The notes under the pieces: generated by a model | Seen by the model: only the letters and a program-made list of their open reading frames with translations | Database searches by the model: none | Told to the model about the DNA's origin: nothing | NCBI RefSeq assembly: GCF_000226095.1 | Contig: NC_016476.1 | Location: 1,984,001-2,048,000 of the forward strand | From: Thermothelomyces thermophilus ATCC 42464 | Taxonomy: Eukaryota; Ascomycota; Sordariomycetes; Sordariales; Chaetomiaceae | DNA length: 64,000 nucleotides | Reading direction: 5' to 3' | Shown: positions 13,801 through 26,213 of the stretch, piece after piece | Position numbering within the stretch: the stretch's first letter is position 1 | How the letters are laid out: each line of letters starts with the position of its first letter | Position numbers and translations under genes: made by a program

Positions 13801-16800
13801 CTAGAACACGGCCTATAGGATTACGAGATTAAGCTTAAGGAAGGAGCATGACTAAAGTTCTTTAAGATCTACTATATAAGCTAGACTTAGAACGAAGAAC
13901 TTAAGCGATATTTAGAGGAGAACCTTTAAAGAGGATATATCTACCTGTCGACATTACTAGTAAGCTACCTAACCCTATTTATACCTAAGAAAGATAGAAA
14001 GCTATAGTTATATATTAACTATCGGTAACTTAATAAACAGACTATGAAAAACTAATACCTATTACTACTAATCTTATAGCTCTAAGATTAGTTAATAGGA
14101 GCCTAATATTTTACGTATCTTAACTTGCTATCGGCCTATAACTATATATGGATCAAAGAAGGCAACGAGTGGAAAACGGCCTTTAGGACACCCTATAGTT
14201 ACTATAAGTACCTCGTTATGCTATTTAGACTTATAAATGTACTAGTAACGTTCTAAGCCCTAATTAATTAAGCTATCTAACCCTTTCTCGATAAATTTAC
14301 GGTATATTATCTTAATAATATACTTATCTTCTCTAAGACAATGGATAAACACTAGAAGTATATAAAAGTAATGCTAGACATGTTATACACGTATAAGCTA
14401 TTAGTTAATAAGGAAAAGAGTAAATTCCACGTTAGAAAAATGGTGTTTTTAGGATATAAGATATCCCTAGGACAAATTCGGATAGAACCTTCAAAGGTTG
14501 AAGCTATTAAGAATTAGCTATAACTAACGTTAGTCACAGAAGTACGAAGTTTTATCGGATTTACGAACTTCTACCAGATGTTTATTAGGAACTTCGGAGC
14601 GATCGTACGACCCTTATACGAACTTATTAAGAAGAACGCTAAATTCTAATAGGAAGAGTAATATAAGCAAGCATTTATATAGATCTGTAACGCCATTACT
14701 AAAGATCTAGTACTAGTGCTACTAGACCCTAAGAAGCCATTTGAGGTAGAAATAGACGCTTTAGACTACGCTATCAGGGGATAGTTAGGATAACGAAACG
14801 AATAAGGGAAGCTATATCCTATAGCCTTCTTTTTAAAGAAGCTCGATAGACTACGTCTTAATTATCTAATCTATAACAAGGAACTACTTATAATTATCGA
14901 AGCTTTTAAGGAATAGCGACTATACCTTAGCGATACGATTAAACCAGTATAAGTGTATATAGATTACAAGAATTTACGATACTTCGCGACGATGAAAGAG
15001 CTTAATAGACGATAAATACAATAGGTAGAATTCCTTATAGAATTCAATTTCGAGATCCGTTACAAGAAGGGCAAAGAGAACGTATAAGCGGATGCCTTAA
15101 GCTAATAAACGGATTATATGGAAGGACGAACGGAAACAACGCCACCGTTATTTAAGGAACGAATAGACGGAATGCTATATCACGAAATATAGATACCTAT
15201 AGAAGATGATTTACTTGACTCGTTCCTAGAATATTATATAATCTTTTGGGAAGAAAGGATTAACGAGATATAATACTAAGTAATACCTAGACTAGTAGTA
15301 TCTAACGAAGTGGAAGAAAAAGATAGGAAACTCTAGTACCGAAGCAAAGTATATATCTATGATAGGGATTAATAGCTATAAATAATTCGAGAACTCTACG
15401 AATCGAAACTCAGAGGATACAAAGGAGTTACAAAGACTATTATATAAGTCAAGAAACACTACGACTTTCCACAGTTAACGGCACGAGTTAAGGAAGTCGT
15501 ATAGAACTATAATATCTATAGTTAAAGCAAAACGGCACGGTACAAGCTATATAGGCTACTCTAGCCACTGCTAATAGCTGACAAACTATAGAGTTTAGTT
15601 ACAATAGACTTTATCACGAAGCTACTAGAATCTAAGGACATAGCTATAGGAGTAACCTACGATAGTATTCTTACTATAATAGATTGCCTAACTAAATAGG
15701 CATACTTCTTCCTATATAAGGAGTCCTAGATAGCTAAACAGTTAGTAGACGTGATCTATCGGCAAGTTACATTAGTACACGCCTAGCTATAAGAATAGAT
15801 TACCGATAGAGATACCAAGTTCGTATCGAAGTTCTAGCAAGCATTAATGTAACGATTAGGCGTTAGTAATAAGCTGTTAACAGCATATTACCTATAGACT
15901 AACAGACAAACAGAGTAACTAAACCAAGTTATCGAGCAATACCTCCGTTCTTACGTCAACTACTAGCAAGACGACTAGGTTATACTATTACTAACAGCAT
16001 AACTTGCCTATAATATAACGTCAATAGAAACGACCAAAGTTATACCGTTCTTTACGAACTACAGATACAAAGTAGACCTTAGACAAAGACTAGAGGTTAC
16101 GGTGCCAAGAGCAGTAGTTAAAGCGGAACAAATGTATATATTATACGAGAAGCTTAAAAAGGAACTCGAGTTTATTAGGACTAGAATAAAGAACTACTAC
16201 GATAAACATAGGCTTAAGGGACCTTACCTAGAGAGGGGAGATAAAGTCTACCTAATCGTATAAAACCTGCGAACTAAACGACTAAATACGAAGCTAGACT
16301 TTAAGAAGGTCGGACCCTTTATTATTAAAGAACGAATTTCGACATCTAACTATCAACTATCGTTACCATTATCTATATAACTATAGACAGATGTTTTTTA
16401 TATTTCACTTCTCGAACCAGTACCAAAGAACGCTAAGGTTGCTATATATATTAAAGTAGAGGACGAAGAGAAAGAATAGGATATTAAAGAAATTCTAGAT
16501 TTATATATTATTAATAGAGAACTATAGTACCTAGTTAAATAGCTTGATTTTAGATTAAAAGATAACTTATAGGAACCTATTAAGAACCTGAATTACCCTA
16601 AGAAACTAGAGCAGTTCTACTAATAGAATCCTAACTAGCTATAAGAACTAGCTCCAAAGCCTGTTCCCTAATAGAAAAAGAGGGGAACCTGCCAGAATTA
16701 GGACTAGGATCTAACCCGATCGACTCCTAATCGAGCACGTCAAAAGCACCTAACGCCTAAGCCTAACCCGCGAAGATCTACGTCTCTGATATCGGTAGAG

Positions 16801-17373
16801 GAGTATCTAGTTCTTCCTCCTCCTCTAGACAAGCTATACCACGACGAAAAACTTCGGTACTACGATCGCGTAGGGATTGCTATAAACGACATAATCGACT
16901 TAAATGGCTTAGTATCTAAGTAAGTAATACCTTGGTCTTAGCAATCTCTCTCGAAACCTTCTCTTGCTCTAATAAATTTGAAAGGACTAAGATAGTTAGT
17001 AACCTAAGACTACGAAGAAAAATAACAAGGAACCTATAGGTATCTGTAACGTTTAGACTATTATACTTCTTGCCTATATAAATATAGTTTTGACACTTGT
17101 TTAAACCTTCTATTACTATATAATGCTTTTATAGCTTCGCATTCTAATAATGCTTACAAGGTATAGTAACCTTATAACCCTCTCGTTTAATCTTAATCGT
17201 AATAGCGTATCGTTTGTATTTAAGATTATAATAATTCCTAGGAATATAATTAGCTATAATAAAAGGAAGTTAGCAAAAGAAGGACATTACCTACTGGAAA
17301 AAGGGGGTGTTAGTAGTATTTAAAACAAGTTATAAGAAGCTTTCGGGTCGAAAGCCCTAAAGAGGGGGCATCG
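10892..17373 (+). pseudogene. Gypsy-B gag-pol relic
   Basis: Gag occupies about 10.92-12.06 kb, with a damaged CCHC-like knuckle near 11861-11905. A post-protease ILG-type motif lies near 13343. RT covers about 13.96-14.45 kb; its catalytic box at 14308-14319 reads Y-L-N-N, both Asp codons (GAT) having become AAT. RNase H has a V-E-I-D-A segment near 14748. Integrase shows the catalytic I-D-F near 15606 and a D-R-D-T-K-F segment near 15807. A GPY/F-like G-P-F lies near 16308, and a chromodomain (a Y-L-V-K-[W>stop] core and an E-P-I-K-N-L end) at about 16480-16620. Stops are mainly TAG and TAA at former Gln or Trp codons. Confidence 0.85.
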
Positions 17374-17826
17374 TATCACAAGCCAACCATATACCATAAC
17401 CCGGTAGGGCATAGGAGGCTAAATGAGCCACCAATCAAGAAGGGCACGAAGCGAGGCTAACACAGGATCGCTAGGGAGCGCGGGCTACTATAGGCAAACG
17501 ATTGCCAAAAAGGGAAAGATAGCAGAGGATAGCTAGCTACCAAAGGCAATCTAAAGGCAGGATAGAAAGGGACTACAAGCGATCGGCAGAAGTATATATA
17601 CATGTAGATAGCCACTCGTTATAGTGGACTCTGGGAGTTTACCAGTAATGGTAACTTATAATCATAGTACTTATACCAAGCATTGTTAACTACTGTGAGA
17701 GATAACTCTAGTGTTGTTATAAACCCTTTGGCTTTACCGAATCCCTTAGATAACCTGTACGTTTGTCCTGCTTAACTTACCTTTGTCTGAACCCTTTTAG
17801 AAGAAGTCTAAGTTAGGTTTGTTATA
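17374..17826 (+). repeat. Gypsy-B 3' LTR (453 bp)
   Basis: Same length as the 5' LTR, starting TATCAC after a purine-rich tract and ending GTTATA, followed directly by the TSD ATAGG at 17827-17831. Confidence 0.95.
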
Positions 17827-17831
17827 ATAGG

Positions 17832-20800
17832 AATCTCCTAAATAATAGGTATAGTCTTTATGGGTATAATATAGAAGGTATGGAAAAAGAAAACTTCTAA
17901 TACCTTCCTAGTTATTAGCATCTAGAAGATAATAACTATCCTAGAATTAAGACACTAATTTGACAGAGACGGCCTAGGAAAGGGGGGTACCTAACCCGAG
18001 CCTAGTATAGAGTCAGAGGTTACCTTGCTAGACGAACTTCACGACTTTACTAACCTCTTTAATAAGGAGAAAGCTAGCGGACTCCCTCTATATTATAGTA
18101 TAGCCGACCATTATATCAAATTAAAGGAAGGCCTGGACGGAAAGATTCCTAAACTCCCTTAGGGACCTCTCTATAATATGCTATAAGATCATTTATTAGA
18201 AGTCCGAAAGCAAGTCGTTGACTTACTAGATAAGGGATAGATCTAAGCTAGCTCCTCTCTAGCTACTACCCCTATCCTCCTAGTGAAGAAAGTAGACAGA
18301 GGATGGAGGTTCTATATTGACTATTAGGTGCTAAATAAAATTATAAAGTAAGATTGGTACCCCCTTCTACTTATTAAGGAAACGCTTTACTCCCTAGCTA
18401 GAGCTAAGTGGTTTATAAAGCTCAATATCTAGGCGGCCTTCTACTATATCTAGATTATAGAGGACTATAAGTATTTAATAGCATTCTAGACCTGGTTTAG
18501 CCTCTTTAAGTGGCTTATCTACCCCTTTAGACTTATAGATATACCTATAACTTTCTAATGATATATTAATAATATTCTTGGCCTAATACTTAGAGACTTT
18601 GTAATAGTATACCTTGATAATATCTTAGTCTATACATTAGGTAGTAGAAAAGATTATATAAGGTAGGTAAGGGACGTACTCTAAAGGCTATAAAAAGCGG
18701 GACTTATACTAGATCTTAAGAAGTACGCGTTTACTATAAAAGAAGTCAAATATCTTAGCTATATTATAAAGGTAGGGGCTTAGGTTTGCCTAGACCCTGA
18801 AAAGCTAGCCGCTATCCGTAAGTAGGAGGTACTATATGAGGTTCGGGGAGTATAGAGTTTCCTAGGGTTCGTAAACTTCTACCATGACTTTATCCCTAAC
18901 TTCTCCAAGTTAACTATACCCTTAATACGGTTAACTCGTAAGAATACCCCATTTTAGTAGGGGACTAAGGAATAAGAGGCCTTTAAAGCTCTTAAGACGG
19001 CCTTTATATTAGAACCTATCCTAATATAATAAGATCCTAAACAGGAGACAGTACTCGAGGTAGACTACTCTAGGATAGTGTTAGGAGGGTGCTTATTATA
19101 ACGAGGAGAAGACAGGGTCTTATATCCTATAGCCTACTATTCTATAAAACTATCTCCGGCCAAACAGAACTATATAATCTATAATAAGGAACTACTTATG
19201 ATCATCTTATATCTAAAGGCCTAGTTAGCTAAGCTTTGTAGTATTACCGCCCCCTTTTAGATTTTAACTAACTATAAAAACCTTAAATACTTCTCTTAGC
19301 CTCGTTTAATTAGCGAACGGTAAGCTCGATAAGCTGAAATACTCTTTCTCTTTAACTTTAAACTTCGTTATTGACCGGGATTATAAGCTTCCTATCCTAA
19401 TGCCCTATCCCGCCATGAACAAGATTACCCCGAGGATATATAATATATAGTATAGCTCCTCCCTACTATTCGGATAGATACGACCGGTACCTTGTCGTTA
19501 CCTAAAATATACTACCTGCCGAAGGGGAGTACTATTTTTACGGACGTATAGCTTATAGCCTTATAGAATAAGGGAGTTATCAAGGATAAACATTATATAT
19601 ACCGGCTCTAGGCTATCCGAGACAGGGCCCGAAAATTCCTAAAGAAGGCAAATATAGTATAGACCTGGATTATAGATTACTCCCTTAATATATAGGGCGC
19701 CCTTTAGTTCCAGGGTAGACTTTAGCTTCCTATATAGGAGCTACTTATAACTACTATTCTTTAATATATCTATAACTCCCCTATATTAGGCTACCTAGGG
19801 AGGAATAGGTTATTCAAAATGCTCTAATGGGACTATTATCGGGACTTTATATCCCTGGACGTAAAGAGATTTATAAGGAACTATTATATATGTCGAAGGG
19901 CTAAGGTTTTACGTTAACTATAATAAGGACTCCTCTAGCCCCTACCTATTATTAACCGCTTCTAGAAATAGATTTCTATCGATTTTATAGTTAATCTCCC
20001 TATATAGGATGAGAATTCGCCCTAGTACCTTATAGTAATTACCGACTAGCTATTAAAATATATCTAGCTCGAAGCTATATCCTTAATAGGAGCCGAGGTA
20101 TATATGCTCTAGTTCTAGAACATATAGTAGCGGTTTTACAGATTTCCGATATGAATTATTACTAATTGTAGTTCGGACTAGCTTAGCCAGTTTTAAACTA
20201 CTCTCTATAAGACTATTGGAATTGAATAGCTACTATTAATAGCCTATTATTTATAGATAGATAGAGGTATAGAATATATAAATCAAGAGGTATAGATTAT
20301 CCTATAGACTATAGTTTCCTTTGCCTAATATGACTAGCCTAAATATCTACCTATATACTAGCTCGCGATTAATAATCGTAACTTAATAATGACTAGGATA
20401 AGCATAAGCTACCTCCTCTATAGTTACGATATAAGCCTAATATAGTTTACTAACCTGCTAGACGCTCCTACCTTAACCTTATAAGGAAGAGCTACTAACT
20501 TTTTACATTACCTAAGAGAAGGTATAAAATAGACCTAGGCTACTATTATATACGTATAATAGCGCTAATAAGAAAACACTAATTGTTTTTAATACCTAGC
20601 TAAGAGATTTAAGGTAGGAGATAAAGTATAGCTATCCTTATATAATATTAAGATTAACTACCCTAGTTATAAACTCAACTAGGTTAATACTAAGTATAAA
20701 GTAATTATAGTACTAACGTTACTAATAATAACTTTAAATATTCCCTATAGCCTCTACCCTACCTTCTATATTAATCTTATTAAATATACTATATCTAACC

Positions 20801-21060
20801 TACTACCTTTATAATATATATTAGATTTCTAACTAGACCTAGTATTAGAACTTTCCTAGGAAGGACTACTATAGGAAGAATACAAAGTAGAAGCGATCCT
20901 TATAGCTAGGAATATAAGGGGGAGAGGAAATCGGCACAATATACTTATAAAATAGAAGGGATATAATACCCTAACTTAAGAACCATTAGAAAATCTAGAA
21001 AATACTAAGGCGCTTAACGCGTTTAAATAGGAGTAGGGAGACGTATATTATAATAATAGA
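17832..21060 (+). pseudogene. Gypsy-A RT-RNaseH-integrase-chromodomain relic
   Basis: Continues the Gypsy-A pol frame broken at 10433. RT runs from about 18.1 kb; the catalytic box at 18610-18621 reads Y-L-D-N (second Asp lost). RNase H starts near 19050 with an E-V-D segment. Integrase follows, with Cys-containing C-R-R-A-K remnants near 19890 and the catalytic I-D-F near 19978-19986. At about 20875-21060 there is a chromodomain with the V-E-A-I-L start, a K-[W>stop]-K-G-Y core and an E-P-L-E-N-L end. A C-terminal chromodomain places the element among chromoviruses. Confidence 0.85.
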
Positions 21061-21230
21061 CTAATTATAAACAGGAGGTAAGGAAGGGTATAAAAGTAAA
21101 CGATTTAAAATTTTCGTATATACGGGCGAACCTAGGGCAAACAGGCGGCAGACGCGTATAGACGTGTTATAAACGCGCTAACCTACTAATTATAAAACAA
21201 AAATATAATAACTAGCGCGTGCTATACGCC

Positions 21231-22479
21231 TACTCTACGAGTTCCTCCTTAAACTCCTCCTCCTCCTCCTCCTCCTCCGAGACGTTAGCAGGCTCCTTGT
21301 AGTCACGGATCGGGCACGCCACGCGGTTGATAGGCAAGGAAGAGCGGTAGTTACGAGAGCAGCCGAAGTTAATTAGCATAGGTATAAGGTATATAGAGGC
21401 GTGCGAACGGGTATAGGAGGCAGGTAATGGTGTGCCTAAGATATAGGCAATAAGGGTGGTATTAGTGTTGACTAAAGTCGATATATTCTCATTTATATAC
21501 TATATCTGGCGTAGTATATTATTATTCTATACTATAGCGTAGTATATAAGCTACCTAATAGTGTATAGGGTAGGGGTAGGGGTAGTAGTAGCCTAGATAA
21601 TATTATTATAGTAGGTAGGGGTATAAGAGGTAATAACTAGGCTTAGGTTGTTAGTAAAGTAGTAGGAACTTATAGCCTAAATAGGGGAGAAGGTAGTATA
21701 GCTAGGGGAATAGTTAGCCTATACGACCTCTAAGACTATAGAAAATAAGTATACTAGTATAGAGAATTTAGGCATTAAGATAGCCTTATAGGTACCTTAG
21801 GTAGTAGTCTTATAGTAGGTAGGGAAGGTAAAGGTAGTACTAATATTATAGTAATATATAATTTTTCTAATACCTATATATAAATAGGGGTTATTAGCCT
21901 AGAGCTATAGATCTTAAATATAAAGGTTATAAATAGTATAGTAGGTTATATAGGAGGTACTATAGCTAGTAATATATATAACTTGGTTACTATATAGGAG
22001 GTAGTAAATATAGTTAAGGTAATACTACTCCTTCTTAGGTAGTAACTTAAACTCCTTATTAGAAGAGTTACCTTTAATAGTAAACCTACTAAGGGAAATG
22101 TTCTAGTTCTTATACTATAAGTAAAGGACCGGTCAAGGTCCTATATAAATATAAGGTAACTATAATTAAAATAGTAAAGGGAAAAAACTTATATAATAAT
22201 CCTTATTCTTATTACTACTAGGGTAGTAACTATTACTACTACTACCAAGCAAGCTAACTATAGTTAATATCCTAAATAAATATAAAAGAAAAAAAAAGGT
22301 CTTATAGACATAATATAGGTATAGGTAGTAAGAAAAATATAATATAGAGGGAGGGCAAATAAGAAGTAGGTAGAGGGAGCGTTAGTTAAAAAGAAGGAAG
22401 AAGTAGGAGGAGGAGGGAGAGAGAGGGGATATTTATACCTACTCGGAGGTAGGGCTGGGAGGGCATAGGCGGAACTCAA
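21231..22479 (-). pseudogene. Gypsy-A accessory ORF, antisense to pol
   Basis: Between the chromodomain end and the 3' purine tract lie 1.5 kb that read coherently only on the minus strand. A stretch near 22264-22479 is open (71 codons). From about 21600 down to 21231 one frame continues with only RIP-type stops. It ends in a well-preserved segment with L-I-N-F-G-C-S near its start, a P-I-R-D-Y-K-E motif, eight consecutive Glu (GAG repeats at about 21263-21286) and a stop near 21231. The last 150 bp are much less mutated than the rest. I recognise no domain. No membrane segment was seen in the readable C-terminal part. It is a genuine-looking extra gene of the retrotransposon rather than an envelope gene. 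Confidence 0.6.
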
Positions 22480-22584
22480 AATAAAGACCGGGCCTCACAC
22501 GTGACTCACCGGCACGTATAGGTCTTGTTACCACGGTGACACGGGGCGGGCCTACCCGGTAACCAACCCGGGAAGGAGGGGGTA

Positions 22585-22917
22585 TATTATAGGCCTAGGC
22601 TTCACCCGGGCTAAATAATGCTAGGCTTTGCCCGGCAACGGACCGGACCTACCTGGCAATAGACCGGACTTACTCGACCTACCTAAGCGTGTATAATTGG
22701 TCCGTAAGACGTTTGTGGGTCGTTCGTAGGGCGCGCGGTTAGGACCTGCTTAGGACCTAACCTGGAGCCTAACCGGGCCCTACCTAGGTTATATATATAT
22801 ATATTAAAAAGGTACTCCTCTATATAACTCCTGTATTTTTCCTCTTTTTCCTCCCTAAGGTAGTTAAATAAAATATTATATACTTATCTATAGTTATTAT
22901 AAGGCTAGTATATTATA
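22585..22917 (+). repeat. Gypsy-A 3' LTR (333 bp)
   Basis: Second copy of the 8460-8792 repeat, preceded by a GA-rich tract (about 22571-22582) and followed by TSD TATAG at 22918-22922. Confidence 0.93.
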
Positions 22918-22922
22918 TATAG

Positions 22923-23588
22923 TATAAAGATCTAGTTAGTATATTTTAAATTAGTTTAACTAGGTACCTTAAGGTAGAGTAATATAAGTAATTTAAGGAT
23001 ATCTATTTAGTTAGTTATTATATATTATAGAAGGTATTAGATAGCTTAGTTATCTAACTTAAAAGATCTTCTAGATCTAGGCTTTAATTAGAATAGCTTG
23101 TTAGCTCTATTAATAAGGTTACGTTTAAGTTTTGATATAGTATAGTTAATAGTCTATTTCGATTAGCTAGTATAGGCTATAATAGTACCTCCTTTTAATC
23201 TAGCTAAATAGAGGCTGTAAATTAGGGATCTCTAGGCTTCTGTAAGTTCCTAGCGAGTAGTCTTTGGTCTGGGAGCTATTTTATAGTATTGAAGAGGAGG
23301 TTGAAGATGGAAAAGTCGGCGTAGCCGTCGTTGAAGTTGAAGAGGGGTAGTTAGTTAAGCTGATTTGGAAGTGGATTTCCAGGGTCGAAGTGGGCAAATA
23401 CTTTTCTGACCCCACTGTAGTTAGCGTGCCTAGGCCCTTTAGGCTCAGTGGCTCCGGGCAAAATAAATTCCATCCATCCATTGCTCCATGACCGACCTAA
23501 TAGCTGGAAACCCTACAACAATTCCAGCAACTGGGCTGACTGCCCCTAACTTGAAGCCATCCAGCACGCGGACTAGCCCACCGTAACG
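22923..23588. other. A+T-rich flank grading into gene island; APH gene upstream region
   Basis: RIP-like TA-rich DNA to about 23.2 kb, then composition returns to normal by about 23.28 kb. The last 300 bp form the upstream region of the kinase-like gene. No gene was recognised. Confidence 0.5.
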
Positions 23589-24654
23589 ATGGAGCGCGTC
23601 ATTGCGGCCCTCACAGCGTCTCAGATATCCAGATTCTTTTCTGCAAACGGCCGTCCGACGCAGCAAGAATGCGACAAATTAGCTGAACGTATCACTGGAC
23701 AGCCTGCCATGCCAGCACCAGTCCAGGGTGGAAGCAGTTACACCGTCATTGCCGGAGACTACGTTATTCAATTTCGAGCACCCAACGCCGTCCTTAATTT
23801 AGAGTTCCTCGGACACGTCGAAAAGGCCTATCATGGCTTTATGCCATGCCATAGTGACTCGGGCACATTTGGGGAACTCTTCGTCTACAAGATGCGAAAC
23901 GTGGGAGGGGTCTCCTTGTACCTTGCCCGGGGCAGTTTATACGAGAATGACTGCTTCCTCTTGCGAGAAACAATAATGGATTTTGCTCGGTCAGTATCTC
24001 TTCCGGCGCGAACACAAGAATCTTTCCCAATAGTTGACTTCTGCCGGACGCAGATTCTTTGCCTCGGCATGGCATAAGACCCCAATGGCGATTCCATTGC
24101 CAGACCGCCGTTTGTTACACTGCAAGTACACGTCTCAGCTCTCACAACTCTCAGCGGGACTCCCGGAGCGCTTTCGCTCCGTGCTGAATCGGCTCATCCC
24201 ACGCCTCCGGTATATCACGGCCGTCGAGTGGCCACTCGTGCCCAACCACATCGACCTCCTTGAGAACAACATCCACGTCGACCCGAGCACAGGCAAATTG
24301 ACGGGCATCTGCGACTGGGCGGGCACAGAAATCAGTCCGTTCGGCATGTCACTCGGCGCAGTCGAGAACATGCTCGGGATTCCAAAATTGGACAGGGAAA
24401 GCGGACGGACTGACCATGTCTACCATGCCAACCATCGGGAGCTCCGTGGCCTGTTTTATGACGAGCTGTACAGCGCGATAGGATCCGTCTCTGACAGGGA
24501 CAAGGAGCGTATTGAGGACGCTAGATTGGTTGGCCTCTTCCTAACCAATGCCTGGCGGTATGACGAAGCCGGCAACCAGCTCCCTGCCGGGGAGGAAGAG
24601 CATGGCTTGCAACATCTCGATGCAGTTCTTCGGGCCACCTGCGATGAATATTGA
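23589..24654 (+). CDS. Aminoglycoside phosphotransferase / choline kinase-fold protein
   Basis: Two exons, 23589-23989 and 24054-24654, joined across a 64-nt intron (GTCAGT...CGCAG), give 333 residues. The start is the ATG opening an N-terminal segment with the usual length for this fold. A glycine-rich nucleotide loop (QGGSS near residues 46-50) is followed by a strand pair. In the C-lobe the Brenner-type catalytic motif reads H-I-D-L-L-E-N-N with H199, D201 and N206, and the metal-binding Asp is in G-I-C-D-W (D221). Such APH-domain genes are numerous in filamentous fungi and mostly of unknown substrate, so antibiotic resistance should not be inferred. An alternative acceptor at 24034 would give an immediate stop, which supports the chosen one. 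Confidence 0.85.
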
Positions 24655-25335
24655 TGGTGTGAGGACTGCCCACCAATGAAAATGGCGTTCCGTGTGGTGC
24701 AGTTTCCTGCCCAGAGCTACATCGTCAGTTGCGCGGCACACACCTCGGTTTCTTCGTCGTGGCCAGTTTTCCCCGGATTCGTCAGCCATGGCTGCGGCCC
24801 AGCGAGAGCAAGCTGCTATTCGACGGGAGCACCGTTTCGGCGACGCCAGGGCGAAGACCCATCGCCCACGTCCTCTCTTGGACAGATGCTTAACCGGGTT
24901 GGGGCTGGTTCTGAAGGCGACGATGATGAGGTCCGAGATCCTGGTCAACAGGTGGCAGCCGGAGCCCCTACTGCCGATGACGAAGCTTTATTTGCAATGC
25001 TTACAACAGGGCTGTCAATGCCTTTGTTCTCTGGGTGGCGCCAAGCTTCTCTTCACACATTGGGGCCCGCCCAGCCAGGCTAGAGGAAACGGGGCAGAAT
25101 CAGGTATTTTATTCATAACTAATTCCCGCTTATATGTTAAGTTGCTAATAACAGACGCAATAAGAAATGAATGAGAGACGACGAAGATATGACATTTGAA
25201 CCACGCATAGGAGCGTCATGGGGCGTAAAACGCGATAACATCATCATGATATAGGAAAATCATACTAGCAAGAAACATGATAGCCTCAGTCCAAACAAGG
25301 ATGCCAAATGAGGCATAGACAGGACCACCGCGTAC
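24655..25335. other. Intergenic, no supported gene
   Basis: Several 100-160 codon open frames overlap on both strands here, for example 24692-25174 plus. None shows a domain, an intron pattern or a natural composition. Probably 3' flanks of the two converging genes. Confidence 0.4.
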
Positions 25336-26213
25336 TCAACCACGGAGGATTGCCATGCCGACCAGCTTCTGGACCAGAAGGTTGGGGGTAACATCCTCGC
25401 TGCTGTCGACGTGAACCTTGTGCGTCTTGCTCCCGTGGGGCTTCGTTGCCTCGTTCCAGTGGGTTCCAGGCGCGGGCTTGTCGGGCGACGAGTCTCGCGG
25501 CCCGCCACGGGAGATAGGGACAGTCCAGGCCGTGGGGACCAGGCGCCGCTCTTTGCCGTCTGCATCGACGAGATCCTTGACGGACACGCTCAGAGTGAAG
25601 GGCACACCGCCCTCTCCCCACTGGACCTCGATCTCGGCCGTGACTGAGTCCTTACGCCTGCGAAGGTCGGCGAAATCACCGAGCTCGAGGGCGACCATAT
25701 CAGCGAGCTTGTTCTGCGCAACATGTGCGGAAAACTCGACGAAGAAGGCCTCAGGGATCGCCTCGATGGTGATGGGCAGAGGGCCCTCAGCGAAACTCGA
25801 AGGGGACCAGGCGGCCGTCGTGGAGCTTGAAGAAGGTCGGGTGAACCCTGTTCAGGTCGACATCCTCGATTGGAGTGGCGTTGGCCCACTTGTAGCCCGT
25901 CTCGCCGGCATCGGTCTCGAGACGGATGGTGGTGTCGGGCAGCATGGTGTGGCGGTGCAGGGAGTGGTTGCGGAATTTGTCGCCCATGGAGTGACGGTCA
26001 ATGATGCGTAGCAGATCGCTGATGTTCCCAGGGATGTTCGTCTGGAGCTCGGTCCGGTTCGTAATGTAGGCAAGTGCGTTGTACCTACCAAATCCTTGGT
26101 AAGCGAAGGGACGGGCGGAATATGACCCTATCGGTATATAGATCGTCTTACATTCTGCGGGACATGTCCAGCTAGGCCATGTCAAGAGGCTTCCCAAGGC
26201 CTGGGATGTTCAT
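25336..26213 (-). pseudogene. Broken two-exon gene of unknown function (about 269 codons)
   Basis: Minus-strand gene starting at the ATG at 26213. A 67-nt intron (GTAAGA at 26151 to GGTAG at 26085) joins exon 1 (26213-26152) to exon 2 in phase. Codon 14 is TAG (26174-26172), a CAG-to-TAG change that fits RIP. At about 25793-25795 a single extra T in a TTT run shifts the frame; downstream the next frame runs open to the stop at 25336. Both halves look like natural protein sequence (for example R-M-Y-N-A-L-A-Y-I-T-N-R across the splice, and D-L-R-R-R-K-D-S-V-T later). No domain was recognised. Two independent lesions argue for a pseudogene, though one could be an assembly error. Confidence 0.65.

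Larger units (their letters stand above)
10439..17826 (+). mobile_element. Gypsy-B: LTR retrotransposon (chromovirus type) nested in Gypsy-A
   Basis: Two 453-bp LTRs (10439-10891 and 17374-17826) of identical length flank a 6.48-kb interior. The left LTR starts TGTCAC and the right TATCAC; they end GTTACA and GTTATA. The 5-bp TSD ATAGG is at 10434-10438 and 17827-17831. A purine tract lies before the 3' LTR (about 17360-17370). The interior encodes, in order, gag, protease, RT, RNase H, integrase with GPY/F-like segment and chromodomain, on the same strand as Gypsy-A. RIP has filled it with stops. Confidence 0.95.
8460..22917 (+). mobile_element. Gypsy-A: LTR retrotransposon (chromovirus type), interrupted by Gypsy-B
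   Basis: Two 333-bp direct repeats (8460-8792 and 22585-22917) bound the element. The left one starts TG and the right one starts TA, the expected RIP product; both end in TA (from CA). The 5-bp TSD TATAG is at 8455-8459 and 22918-22922. A purine tract (about 22571-22582) directly precedes the 3' LTR. Order on the plus strand: gag with CCHC knuckle, protease, [Gypsy-B insertion], reverse transcriptase, RNase H, integrase, chromodomain, then an antisense ORF. Without the 7.39-kb insertion the element would be about 7.07 kb. Every coding part carries many TAG/TAA stops, so it is dead. Confidence 0.93.

Noticed and set aside
24692-25174. 160-codon plus frame after the APH gene
   Set aside because: No domain, overlaps open frames on both strands, no upstream signals; composition not distinguishable from a chance frame.
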